Assembly: GCA_016713535.1 (NCBI GenBank)
Contig: JADJOY010000008.1
Location: forward strand, 1 to 64,000
Source of the DNA: Deltaproteobacteria bacterium
GTDB taxonomy: Bacteria > JADJOY01
DNA length: 64,000 nucleotides
Direction: 5' to 3'
The stretch's first letter is position 1. Each line of letters begins with the position of its first letter. A program made the translations under genes and the position numbers. Below, one piece after another: positions 55,822-64,000 of this stretch. The notes under the pieces were generated by a model. It did no database searches. It was not told the DNA's origin and saw only the letters and a list, made by a program, of their open reading frames with translations.

Positions 55822-55860
55822 GCGGCGGGTCCCGGGTATCTCATCCGGGCGCGGCGGCGG

Positions 55861-56589
55861 TCAACGCCCCCGTCGCGACGAACGCCGATCGCCAGGAAGC
55901 TGGGCGCGGGCACGGAGCGCTTCCGCGACGCTCGCCCCGATCAGGCGCGCGCTCAGGAAATGGAGGTGCGCCCCGGGGTCACGTCGAGCGCGACCGGCCG
56001 CTCCGTGATGCGCAGGCCGAGGGCGCGCGCCCTGAGCAGCAGCTCGGCGTCGGCGAACCCGTGGCGCGCGACCAGTGGGCCGTCGGCGAGCAGCGCGGTC
56101 GGGAAGAGCTTGAACGAGCAGTTCACGTCGCGCGGCTCGAGCGCGAAGAGCGCGCGCATCAGCAGGCACCACGCGCTCGTGCCGAGCCGTCGGCCCGCCG
56201 CACGGGCGGCCGGCGGGCGGGCCCACGACGACGTCCGCCTCGGCGAGCGCCGTGACGAACGGGCCGACCTGCGCGAGCGGGTAGGTGTGGTCGCCGTCGG
56301 TGTAGAGGACGTGGTCGTGGCGCGCCGCGAGGATGCCGGTCGAGAGCGCGCCGCCGAGGCCGCGGTTGCGCGGGTGGTGGAGCGCCCGCACACACGGGAC
56401 GCGCGCCGCGAGCTCACGCGCGCGAGCCCCGGACGCGTCGGGCGAGGCGTCGTCGACGAGCACGAGCTCGAACGGCACGCCGAGCGCCGGCAGGTTCGCG
56501 AGCGCGTCCGCGACCAGCGCCTCGACGGTGGCTTCGTCGCGGTAGAGCGGCACCACCACCGAGAGCCCGGTGAAGGGACGGGAGGGCAT
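55861..56589 (-). CDS. GT2 glycosyltransferase, two compensating frame disruptions
   Basis: About 242 residues. From ATG 56589 the GT-A start is clear (LSVVVPLYRDEATVEALVAD, LVLVDDASPDASG, NRGLGGALSTGI, VLYTDGDHTYP). Near 56210 the family sequence moves to another frame (SAWCLLMRALFALEPRDVNC, SFKLFPTALLADG, GFADAELLLRARALGL). Near 55980 it appears to return to the first frame for the C-terminus. It is DPM1-like but without the two C-terminal membrane helices seen in the other two GT2 enzymes here. A sequence error is a fair explanation. It is divergent from the gene at 56736. Confidence 0.75.
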   Translation of the reverse strand: MPSRPFTGLSVVVPLYRDEATVEALVADALANLPALGVPFELVLVDDASPDASGARARELAARVPCVRALHHPRNRGLGGALSTGILAARHDHVLYTDGDHTYPLAQVGPFVTALAEADVVVGPPAGRPCGGPTARHERVVPADARALRARAARRELLVQALPDRAARRRPTGRAPRVRRRRAAAQGARPRPAHHGAAGRARRDPGAHLHFLSARLIGASVAEALRARAQLPGDRRSSRRGR

Positions 56590-56735
56590 CGAGGTCCGGA
56601 CGCGGTCGACGGGCGGCGCGAGCGGGGCGGGAGGCGGGCGCCGAGAATACCACTCGCCCCGCGCCTCCGCGCGCGGTAGAACCGCCGCGCTCGTGCGCCC
56701 CGGGGCCGGCAGGCGACGCGCGGGCGCGGCCCGCC

Positions 56736-58657
56736 ATGCCCACGACCCTCGAACCCACCGCCCCGCCGCGCGCGGCGCCGCGCTGGGCGGTCGCGCTCGC
56801 GTTCGTGAGCCACGTGGTGATCACCTTCGCGGTGTTCCCGCCCCGCGAGGTGTGGCGGGACGCGCCCTTCCTCGCCGACGACTACTCCGCGCGCTTCCGC
56901 TACGCGCTCACCCGCGGCCAGCTCCTCGAGCGCGGTCAGCTCGAGGGCTACGACCCGGCCTTCCTCGCGGGCTTCCCGGAGTGTGGGCACCTGCTCGCCG
57001 GCGGCCACGCGTGGACGGTCGGGATCGCGGCGCTGGGGCCGGTGCTGGGGGAGGCGCGCGCGTTCAACCTCGTGACCGTGCTGCTGGTGCTGTCGACGCT
57101 GCCGCTCGTCGCCGTGAGCGGATGGGCGCTCGAGCTCGGCGCCGCCGCGAGCTGGGTGCCGTTGATCGCGTTGCCGGTGGTGTGGACGGGCGTGCCGTTC
57201 GCGTTCCCGATGACCGGCAGCCCGATCTGGCTCGCCGGCTCGGCCCTCGCGCTCGCCACGGCCGCGCTCTACCGGCGCTTCCTCGCCGGCGGACGCGCTC
57301 GCGATGGCGTGCTCGCCGCGCTCGGCGCCGCCGCGGTCGGCACCGTCCACGAGCTCGCGGCGGCGCTGGTGATCGTGCACGCGCTGCCGGTGCTGGTGGT
57401 GACGCGACTGCGGCCGCCGGCACGCGTGCTGGGAGGCACCCTCGCGATCGTCGCGTTCGCGGTGCTCGCGAACCTCCACTGGCTGATCCCGTTCGTGGCG
57501 CGCCACGACGTGGCCCTCGGCTACGGCGGCGGCACGGACGGCGTGCTCGACTGGCGCTTCACCGCGTTCGCGCTCGTCTATCCCCACGGCCTCCCGGTGC
57601 TGGTCGCGCTCTACGGCTTCGCGGTGGTGGGGTGCGCGCGCTGCTGCGCCCGGAGGAACGCCGCCCCGGGGTCGCCTGGTTCGTGGCGGCGTTCACGGTC
57701 GTGCCGATCGGGTTCGCGTTCGCCTGCTATGCGTTTCGCGCCACCACCTGGACCGAGCCCTATCGCTTCGTGGTGCCGGCGACCCTCGGGCTGGTGCTGC
57801 CGGCGGCGCTCGGGCTCGGTTCGGGCCGCGGCCGCTGGATGGCCGCGCTGCGGCGGAGCTGGCCGTGGGCCGGCCCCGCGCTCGCGTTCGGCCTCTGCCT
57901 GTGGAGCCCGATCAGTCCGCCGCTGCCGCTGCGCACGGGGCTCGGCGGCGAGGCGCGCGGGCTGGTCTCGCTGCTGCGCACGCGGGTGGATCCGGCGCAC
58001 CGGCTGTTGCTCGAGGACTCGGCGTGGGAGGACCCCGAGCGCGACTGGATGGAGAACCTGAGTGCCCCCGGCCACCACTACTTCGAGAGTCACCTGCCGA
58101 CGCTCCTGCCCGAGCTCACCGGTCTCGAGCTGGTGACGGGCGCCTACGTCGGTCCACCCTTCATCCGCCACCAGACCGTGCGTTTCGAGAGCCGCCGCCT
58201 CGACGGCCGCGCGATCGGCGCGTGGAGCTCGGACGAGCTGCGAGCACTCTTCGACCGTTACGCGATCGGCGAGGTGCTGGTGTGGAGCGACGACGCGCGC
58301 GCGGCGCTCGCGAGCCGGCCCGAGGTCGTCGAGCCGCACGGCGGGCTGGGTGGCTTCACCCTCTTCCGGGTGCGGGCGCCGAGCTCGCGCTTCCTCCTCG
58401 GTCGCGGACGCATCGAGACCTCGCTCGATCGGATCGAGCTCAGCGAGCTCGTGCCCGAGGAGGGCCGTGTGGCGATCCGCTACCACTACGACCCGAGGCT
58501 CCGGGCGGTTCCGGAGGTGGCGATCGAGCGCGTCGTGGTCGATGGCGATCCCATCGGCTTCATCGCGCTGCGCGATCCGCCGCCGCGGGTGCGACTCGGC
58601 TTCCGCCCGGAGGCGGAGCCGATCGAGCCGGGCGCATGGACGCGGACCGGGCGTTGA
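56736..58657 (+). CDS. GT-C-like multi-pass membrane protein, frame disrupted near 57635
   Basis: About 640 residues once one indel is bridged. ATG 56736 leads into a first helix (WAVALAFVSHVVITFAVF) and then an acidic loop (FLADDYSARFRYALTRG). About ten helices follow, the last set in the second frame (VAWFVAAFTVVPIGFAFACY, VPATLGLVLPAALGLG). The final 230 residues are exported and soluble (HHYFESHLPTLLPELTGLEL, GGFTLFRVRAPSSRFLLG). It resembles 6-pyruvoyl-tetrahydropterin-synthase-related/YfhO-like GT-C proteins in layout only. It likely takes part in surface glycan synthesis. Homology is continuous across the break. Confidence 0.72.
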
Positions 58658-58682
58658 GGATGCAGTCCGGCGCGTCGAGCTC

Positions 58683-60104
58683 TCAGCCGCCCGCTCGCGG
58701 CAGCCACACGTCGGCCCGATCGACGGGCGCGTAGTTGCGCTCGATCACGGCGCGGACCTCTGCGGGGATGAGCGCGAAGTTGGGGTGCGCGACCACGGCG
58801 CCGAAGCGTCGCTCGGCGAGCGCCGCGACGACCCGCGCCTCTTCCTCGGCGAACACCTCGGGCCGGTAGATCCACGGCCGGTACTGCTGGAAGCGCCCGG
58901 CCAGCGGCCGGAACGCCTCGCTACCGAAGCGCCCGTCGAGGACCGGGCGATCCTCGGCGACGTGGTCGAGCACGTAGCGCCAGCGCGCGACCTGCTCGTC
59001 GCGTCCGCCGCGGTCCTCCGGCGCGCTCACCGCTGGCACGATCACCGTGACCAGGCACACGAGGAGCGTGGTCGCCGTCGAGCGGCCGCGCAGCACCCGG
59101 GTCGCGGCCGCCGCGAGCAGCGCCGCGGGGAGCAACAGCATCTGCGTCACCAGCACCGCGGAGAACGTCATCTGCCCGAGGTAGGCGAGTGCGGCGAGCC
59201 ACACCGCGTCCCAGCCCGGCTCGCGCGCACCGGCGGCGCGCGGACGGTCGCGGAGCAGCGCCCAGGCGCCGATGAGCCAGGGCGCGGGAGCCAGCGCCAC
59301 GATGCGTCCGAGCAGGAAGCGCTTGTAGTCGAGGAGGCCGACCGGATCGAGCCAGCGGTAGCCGGTGGTCAGGAACACCTCGACGTCCGCGCGCCCGACG
59401 ATCCCGGCCGCCGCGAGCGCCCCGATCGCCACCGCGAGGGGTGCCAGCGCCGCGCTCGCGAAGATCGCGAGCCAGCGATGCCGCTCGCTCGCGCCGAGGG
59501 CGCGGTCGCGAGCGTGGTGACGATCCGCCGCCCACAGCGTCGCGAGGAACAGGAACATCGCCTTGGGGTTCATGAGCAAGCTCGCGCCGAAGCAGAGCCC
59601 CGCGTGCGCGAGGTCGCGTACCTCGCTGCCGCGCTCGCGAGCGTGACGGTCGAAGAGCCTGAGCCCGGCGAGGGCGAGCGGCAGCGCCAGCGCGTCGGGC
59701 CGCGCCTCGCTCAGGCTCACGGCGAGCGTCGGCGATGCCAGCACGCCCACGATCGTCACGATCCCGCCGAGCCGCCAGCCCGACACGCGCGATCCGAGCG
59801 CGTGGAGCTCGGCGAGGGTCCAGGCCACCATCGGCACGAGCGCGATCCGCACCGCGCCGGGAAGCTCCGGGCTCGGTCCCTTCCAGCGGTAGAGCGGCTC
59901 GAGGAGGAACGCGAACGTGGGCAGGTGCGACGTCACGTAGTCGCGTCCGAACACCACGCCGTGGTGGAAGAGCCACAGCACCTGCACGTTCTCGAGCTCG
60001 TCCTCGTTGAACGAGCCGGTGACGAGCCAGGCGAGCACGCGCCACGCCAGCACCGCGGCGAGCGCCGCGAGCAGCCAGCGGTCGCGACGCTCGTCAGCGC
60101 GCAT
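58683..60104 (-). CDS. GT39-like membrane glycosyltransferase
   Basis: 473 residues with an intact frame. After a first helix (LLAALAAVLAWRVLAWLV) the loop has the GT-C acidic motif (SFNEDELENVQVLWLFHHG), then GRDYVTSHLPTFAFLLEPLY. Another typical loop is LSEARPDALALPLALAGL. About nine helices follow, and a C-terminal exported segment of about 110 residues ends the protein. Predicted role: transfer of a lipid-linked sugar at the periplasmic face. Its ATG overlaps the end of the 60094-61923 gene by 11 bp, so the two are coupled. Confidence 0.82.
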   Translation of the reverse strand: MRADERRDRWLLAALAAVLAWRVLAWLVTGSFNEDELENVQVLWLFHHGVVFGRDYVTSHLPTFAFLLEPLYRWKGPSPELPGAVRIALVPMVAWTLAELHALGSRVSGWRLGGIVTIVGVLASPTLAVSLSEARPDALALPLALAGLRLFDRHARERGSEVRDLAHAGLCFGASLLMNPKAMFLFLATLWAADRHHARDRALGASERHRWLAIFASAALAPLAVAIGALAAAGIVGRADVEVFLTTGYRWLDPVGLLDYKRFLLGRIVALAPAPWLIGAWALLRDRPRAAGAREPGWDAVWLAALAYLGQMTFSAVLVTQMLLLPAALLAAAATRVLRGRSTATTLLVCLVTVIVPAVSAPEDRGGRDEQVARWRYVLDHVAEDRPVLDGRFGSEAFRPLAGRFQQYRPWIYRPEVFAEEEARVVAALAERRFGAVVAHPNFALIPAEVRAVIERNYAPVDRADVWLPRAGG

Positions 60105-61923
60105 CGACGGCCGGGGGAGGGGAGTCGCCGTCTCCCAGGTAGCGCGCGAGGTCGACCTCGAAGATGCCGTCGCGGCTGCCCACGTAGAGGCGATCGCCGG
60201 TCGCGTCGAGGGCCATGCTCAGGCTCTTGTTGCCGATGCGGTCGCGCTTCAGCACGGCACCGTCCGCGTAGCGGATCGCCCACAGCTCGCCGGGCAGGAA
60301 GGCGCTCGCGAGGATCACGTCGCGGCGACCATCGTAGACCAGCGCGCGACAGTTGAGCGGACCGCGCAGGATGCGCCGCACGGCGAGGGTCCGCTCGTCG
60401 AGCTCGGCCAGGCGATCGGTGAAGAACCCGGCCGACAGCACGGCGCCGTGCGCCGGGATCCGTAGCAGCCCGAGCCCGCCGTCGGGCAGCGGTGCGCTCG
60501 CCGCGACGGCGAAGCTCTCGAGGTCGATGCGCGCCAGCGTGTAGCCTCCGCGCTCGTCGGTCGCGCCGATCTCCACGAACATCACGCCGTCGTCGACGTC
60601 GCCGACCGCTTCCCACGCTCCGCTCCGGAACCGGGTCAGTCCGAGCGCGCGGAAGTCGAGGGTGCGACCCACCGCGCCGCTTCCGCGGTCGATCTCCGCG
60701 AGCCCGGGCTCCTCGGTGAACACCACCGCGAGGCGCTCGCGCCCGACCAGGAAGCTCATCGGCACGTACCGTCGCGGCCCGGTGAGCGGCAAGCGCCGGG
60801 TGATCGCGAACGGCTCGGTGGCGAGGGTGAGGAGCTCGCCGTGCACCCACTCGAGGGCGAAGAGCTCGGCTGTCCCCGTGGCGGGGGCGAGGTGACGGAC
60901 CAGATCGTCGGGCGTGGGGATGAGGGTGGCGACGCCGTCGCCCAGGCCGATCCGCACCAGCCCCGAGGTGGGACCGAAGGAGGTGTAGAGGAAGCCGCGC
61001 GCCGGATCGACGCGGAAGTCGCGCAGGAACGCGAGCGGGAAGGCGGCTTCGTGACCCTCGGCCGGATAGACCCGACGCACACCGGGCGCGACACCGAAAG
61101 CGTCGGCGTGTCCGACGGGAACGAGCCCGGCGTAGCTCGCGAGGAGGAGCGCGGTCAGCGATGCGACCATCCCCGATCGGGTCAGCCAGCGCGGCCGTCC
61201 GGTGAGCCCCGCGGCGGCGACGGCGAGCCACGGCAGCCCGAAGACGGCGCCGTAGAGCACGATGCGGTCGTCGGCGCCCATCTCGCCGATGAGCCGGATC
61301 GACGCCACGATCGCGCCGCCCGCGACGAGCGCGGCCGCGAGCCGGCCGGCGCGCGACCCCGCGGCGTGTGCGAGCGCGAGCACCAGCGCCACGGGAAGAA
61401 TCGCCCACGGTCCCGCGACTCGCGCCACGAGTGCCAGGTTGGCCGGCAGCTTCGCCCACTCCTGGGCGATCCACGCGTGGCTGCCGAAGTTGGTGTGCGT
61501 GCTCTGGCTGAGGGCGCCGAGGCCGTGAACCGGCAACGCGAGTAGCATCAGCTCGGCCGCGAGCCACGCGAGGCGCGCGGCGGAGCCTCGCCGGCGACGG
61601 CCGGCGCACCAGGCCAGGACAGCGATGAGCGCGGTGTCGAGGGCGAGCCCGACGGCCAGCGTCAGCGGCGCGCCGACGCCCTCGCGCAAGAGCAACACCC
61701 GGCGCTGCGCGTCGTAGGCCGCCACCACGAAGCCGAGCGCGTCGAGCGCACGGGCGGCGGTGAGGCGAAGCGCGGCGGAACCGTCGGCGCGCGCACCGGG
61801 AGCGGCGGGTTCCGCCAGCGGCGAGGGGTCGGGCACGGGATCCGGGTCGGGCGGCGGATTCGCGGTCGGGAGGGCGACAACTCTAACCAACGGGCCGCTG
61901 AAAAACCTTGCGCGGCGCTCCAC
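60094..61923 (-). CDS. Membrane protein with C-terminal beta-propeller-like domain
   Basis: 609 residues. After a Pro-rich N-terminus, about seven hydrophobic segments occupy residues 80-270 (LTLAVGLALDTALIAVLAWC, WAILPVALVLALAHAAG, VASLTALLLASYAGLVPVG). The remaining 330 residues form repeated short beta units (FRVDPARGFLYTSFGPTSGL, YTLARIDLESFAVAASAPL, YDGRRDVILASAFLPGELWA, ATGDRLYVGSRDGIFEVDL), consistent with an exported six- or seven-bladed propeller. I do not recognise the family. Coupled to a GT39-like gene, it might sense or scaffold the glycan machinery; this is a guess. Confidence 0.68.
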   Translation of the reverse strand: MERRARFFSGPLVRVVALPTANPPPDPDPVPDPSPLAEPAAPGARADGSAALRLTAARALDALGFVVAAYDAQRRVLLLREGVGAPLTLAVGLALDTALIAVLAWCAGRRRRGSAARLAWLAAELMLLALPVHGLGALSQSTHTNFGSHAWIAQEWAKLPANLALVARVAGPWAILPVALVLALAHAAGSRAGRLAAALVAGGAIVASIRLIGEMGADDRIVLYGAVFGLPWLAVAAAGLTGRPRWLTRSGMVASLTALLLASYAGLVPVGHADAFGVAPGVRRVYPAEGHEAAFPLAFLRDFRVDPARGFLYTSFGPTSGLVRIGLGDGVATLIPTPDDLVRHLAPATGTAELFALEWVHGELLTLATEPFAITRRLPLTGPRRYVPMSFLVGRERLAVVFTEEPGLAEIDRGSGAVGRTLDFRALGLTRFRSGAWEAVGDVDDGVMFVEIGATDERGGYTLARIDLESFAVAASAPLPDGGLGLLRIPAHGAVLSAGFFTDRLAELDERTLAVRRILRGPLNCRALVYDGRRDVILASAFLPGELWAIRYADGAVLKRDRIGNKSLSMALDATGDRLYVGSRDGIFEVDLARYLGDGDSPPPAVDAR

Positions 61924-62299
61924 CGTTGCCCACCCAACGCCGCGCGGGGCCCGCCGTGCGCCGCGGCGCAGGGGCGTTCGCGGCGGGCGATTCGCCCGCG
62001 GGGTGAAGGGCCGAAGATGCCGTCGTGACCGTCAAGTTTTCGTGGGTCGTGCCGCGAAACGACCCTCGGCAAGGGGGTGGCACCTGACGCACCCGGTGAA
62101 GATTCCCGGTTTTCTGCGACGTTCGGCCGTCATTCGATCGCGGTCGGTGATTGGCCCGATTCTTGATTAAGCACCCGTCGAACGCCGCGAGTCCTGGCTC
62201 CCCAGGCGAGCGGGCGCCGCGATCTCGGGGACGGAACGCCGCCGTCGCCGATCGCCGGGCACGGCACGATCTCGCGGCGCGCAGAGAAGGATGGAATCC
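61924..62299 (+). promoter_or_regulatory. Pilin upstream region with sigma-54-like element
   Basis: No gene is seen. TTGGCCCGATTCTTGAT near 62151-62167 resembles a -24/-12 promoter (TGGC...TTGA; GG at 62153, 10-base gap, GA where GC is expected). Pilin genes are often sigma-54 dependent, but the -12 mismatch makes this tentative. It is also a comparatively AT-rich stretch. Confidence 0.4.
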
Positions 62300-62779
62300 A
62301 TGAAGACTCGCAGCACTCGACCGTCGCTCGGCCACCACGGTTTCACGCTCCTCGAGCTCATGGTCGTGGTCGCGATCGTCGGCATCCTCGCCGCGATCGC
62401 GCTGCCGCAGCTCCTCGGCGCCCAGGAGAAGGCGAAGAAGGCGTCGTGCGACGACGGCTACACGCTGCTCAACGGGATGATCGTGAACAAGATGGAGAGC
62501 CACCAGGCCGCCGGTGACAACGACTCGGCGCAGCACGCCATCAACGACACCATGGCGGAGATCCAGGGGCGCCAGCCCAAGAACCCGCGCAACCTGGGCG
62601 ACGCCGCATACGAGCCGCTCTCGATCTCGACCTCGGCGAGCTTCGTGCCGACCTCCAGCACGACCTGCAAGGTCTACCTCTACGACGGCACGACGGACGT
62701 GAACGGCGTGCGGCTCTCGTCCGTCGTGGTGACTCAGTTCGAGGGCGCGGTGCGCTCGTACCGGCTGACGCTGAACTGA
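62300..62779 (+). CDS. Type IV pilin/pseudopilin major subunit
   Basis: 159 residues from ATG 62300, with AAGGA 9 bases upstream (ATG 62291 is also in frame). The prepilin leader ends at Gly14 and is followed by the class III cleavage and N-methylation site G-FTLLELMVVVAIVGI, with the conserved Glu at +5 and the long hydrophobic alpha-1 helix. The globular domain contains two widely spaced Cys (SCDDGY and TTCKVYL), likely forming the usual disulfide. It should be processed by PilD and assembled into a type IV pilus or type II secretion pseudopilus. No other pil genes are in the window. Confidence 0.92.
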   Translation: MKTRSTRPSLGHHGFTLLELMVVVAIVGILAAIALPQLLGAQEKAKKASCDDGYTLLNGMIVNKMESHQAAGDNDSAQHAINDTMAEIQGRQPKNPRNLGDAAYEPLSISTSASFVPTSSTTCKVYLYDGTTDVNGVRLSSVVVTQFEGAVRSYRLTLN

Positions 62780-63539
62780 GCCCGTCGCCGGTGCCAGGCT
62801 CCCGGCCGGGTCGTCGGATCGGGGTGCGGAGGGGTGACCGCGGAACGGTCGCCCCTTCTTCCATTCCGGTCGGCCGGCGGATGGGCGGTCGTCGCGACGC
62901 CACGAGTGCCGCGCGCGCCGGGTGGGCCCGGCCGGGATCGGTGGCGACGGTGCAGGGGCCGACGGCCCCGTGCCCTCCGGGCGGGCGCGGGGCTGGAACG
63001 CGCTCGATCGCACGGCCACTCGGCCGGCTCGGGCCACGAGTGGACTCGGCCCCTGGCGCGTTGCCGCGCGACGACGCGAGCGAAGCGAGTGCCTCGAGGT
63101 GGGGCCACGCGCGGCACGTGGCGGGTGCCACGAATGGAGCCGGCCGATCGGCCGCGCCGGCGGCGCGCAGCGCGTCGCCGCGCTGGATTCAGGATGGGCT
63201 TCGTACAGCGATCGGCCGGTGAGGCGACGCGACACCGGCGCGTATCGCCGGCCCGGCAGGCGCCGGGCCCTCCGGCGGACGGGGCGGGGTCTTGGAAAGA
63301 CCCCGCGAGAACTCAGCGGGCTGGAACGTGCTCGATCGCACGGCCACTCGGCCGGCTCGGGCCACGAGGGAACTTGGCCCCTGGCGCGTCGCGGCGCGAC
63401 GCCGCGAGCGAAGCGAGTGCCTCGGGGTGGGCCCCCGCGCGGCACGTGGTGGGCGCCACGAATGGATCCGACCGATCGGCCGCGCCAGCGGCGCGCAGCG
63501 CGTTGCCGCGCTGGATTCGGGGTGGGGCCCCGTCCGGAT
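62780..63539. repeat. Repeat region with tandem family C units
   Basis: No gene is recognised in about 760 bases. Two direct repeats of 201 bp lie at 62990-63190 and 63318-63518. Each begins GGGCTGGAACG and ends CGCTGGATTC, and they share long blocks such as TCGATCGCACGGCCACTCGG. Between and after them are family B-type hairpins (GGGGTCTTGGAAAGACCCC at about 63288-63306 and about 63557-63575). Confidence 0.75.
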
Positions 63540-64000
63540 TCACTCCGGACGGGGCGGGGTCTTGGAAAGACCCCGCGAGAGCTCGGGGGGCTGGAACAGC
63601 CCCCCGGAAGACTTCCGTATCAAGAGCAGCCCGTCGCGCAGCGGCACCATGACGCGCTCGAGCGTCGGATCGTCGTCGACACGCCGCGCGAACGCGACCA
63701 GGGCGTGATCGTCGTCGTCCTTCGGGTCGAGGATCCGTCCGCTCCACAAGACGTTGTCGGCGACCACCAGTCCCCGCGGCGAGAGATGCGGCAGCGCCCA
63801 GTCGAGGTAGTGCACGTAGCCACCCTTGTCGGCGTCGAGGAACACGAGGTCGAAGGTGCCCTCGAGACCGGCGAGCTGCTCGCGCGCCGGTCCGACCCGG
63901 AAGCTGACGCGATCGACCAGCCCCGCCTCGGTGAGGTAGCGCCGCGCCACGTCGACGGCCTTCGGATCGCGGTCGACGCACACCAGCTCGCCACCGGGCG
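63540..64000 (-). CDS. Class I O-methyltransferase, 5' end beyond window, repeat-derived C-terminus
   Basis: About 153 residues of an SAM-dependent O-methyltransferase of the caffeoyl-CoA OMT type, running in from the right edge. Visible motifs are VCVDRDPKAVDVARRYL (SAM-binding acidic residue), FDLVFLDADKGGYVHYLDWA (metal-binding region) and GLVVADNVLWSGRI. The family normally ends soon after GLLLIRK. Here the frame continues through a family B hairpin to a stop at 63540, adding about 27 residues (LFQPPELSRGLSKTPPRPE). The repeat seems to have replaced the original stop. The substrate is unknown. Confidence 0.85.
   Translation of the reverse strand, partial: PGGELVCVDRDPKAVDVARRYLTEAGLVDRVSFRVGPAREQLAGLEGTFDLVFLDADKGGYVHYLDWALPHLSPRGLVVADNVLWSGRILDPKDDDDHALVAFARRVDDDPTLERVMVPLRDGLLLIRKSSGGLFQPPELSRGLSKTPPRPE

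Noticed and set aside
1-64000. tRNA, rRNA, integrase or transposase genes
   Set aside because: None could be identified by eye. In particular no integrase was found near the repeat-bounded island.

Overview
The window is very GC-rich bacterial chromosome with dense genes, many GTG starts and frequent 4-bp stop/start overlaps. Gene content (Bat aerotolerance operon, NtrY-type kinase, type IV pilin, large surface-polysaccharide locus, HigBA and HicAB modules) points to a Gram-negative with an outer membrane, probably of the Myxococcota/former Deltaproteobacteria type. That placement is an inference; no rRNA or tRNA gene is present to test it.

Layout. 0-0.7 kb: a HigB/HigA toxin-antitoxin pair running off the left edge. 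1.2-10.3 kb (+) and 10.6-18.5 kb (-): two converging blocks for surface-polysaccharide or glycolipid assembly, holding three multi-membrane GT-C-like proteins, two DPM1-type GT2 enzymes, four GT4 enzymes, a lysylphosphatidylglycerol-synthase-type membrane protein and a Wzx-like flippase. 18.7-31.4 kb (+): a complete Bat operon in the order small membrane protein, MoxR ATPase, DUF58, lipoprotein, BatA, BatB, BatC, BatD, BatE. BatC is fused to a coiled coil of about 1,400 residues. 31.7-34.7 kb (-): an 8Fe-8S ferredoxin, a radical SAM enzyme and an O-antigen ligase/polymerase. 34.8-36.9 kb (+): an IPT/beta-propeller lipoprotein and an unknown protein. 37.8-40.3 kb: a small island with HicAB and a CbrC-family protein, bracketed by 203/202-bp direct repeats that include the 3' end of ntrY. 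40.2-46.7 kb (-): NtrY kinase, DUF4390 protein, Wzz/BY-kinase-like protein and a GT39-like protein. 46.9-52.7 kb (+): two exported clan-A-type glycoside hydrolases. 53-61.9 kb: further GT-C-like proteins, a GT2, a TPR protein and a membrane/propeller protein. 62.3 kb: a type IV pilin. The right edge cuts an O-methyltransferase.

Together most genes build, polymerise, flip and perhaps trim a cell-surface polysaccharide. The Bat operon is the main non-polysaccharide unit.

Two features run through the whole window. First, at least four families of GC-rich hairpin repeats sit mostly in intergenic sequence or at gene 3' ends, and several have become part of protein-coding sequence. Second, at least a dozen otherwise well-conserved genes carry single-base frameshifts with intact homology on both sides. 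This looks more like residual indel errors in the assembly than real decay, and broken genes are annotated on that basis.
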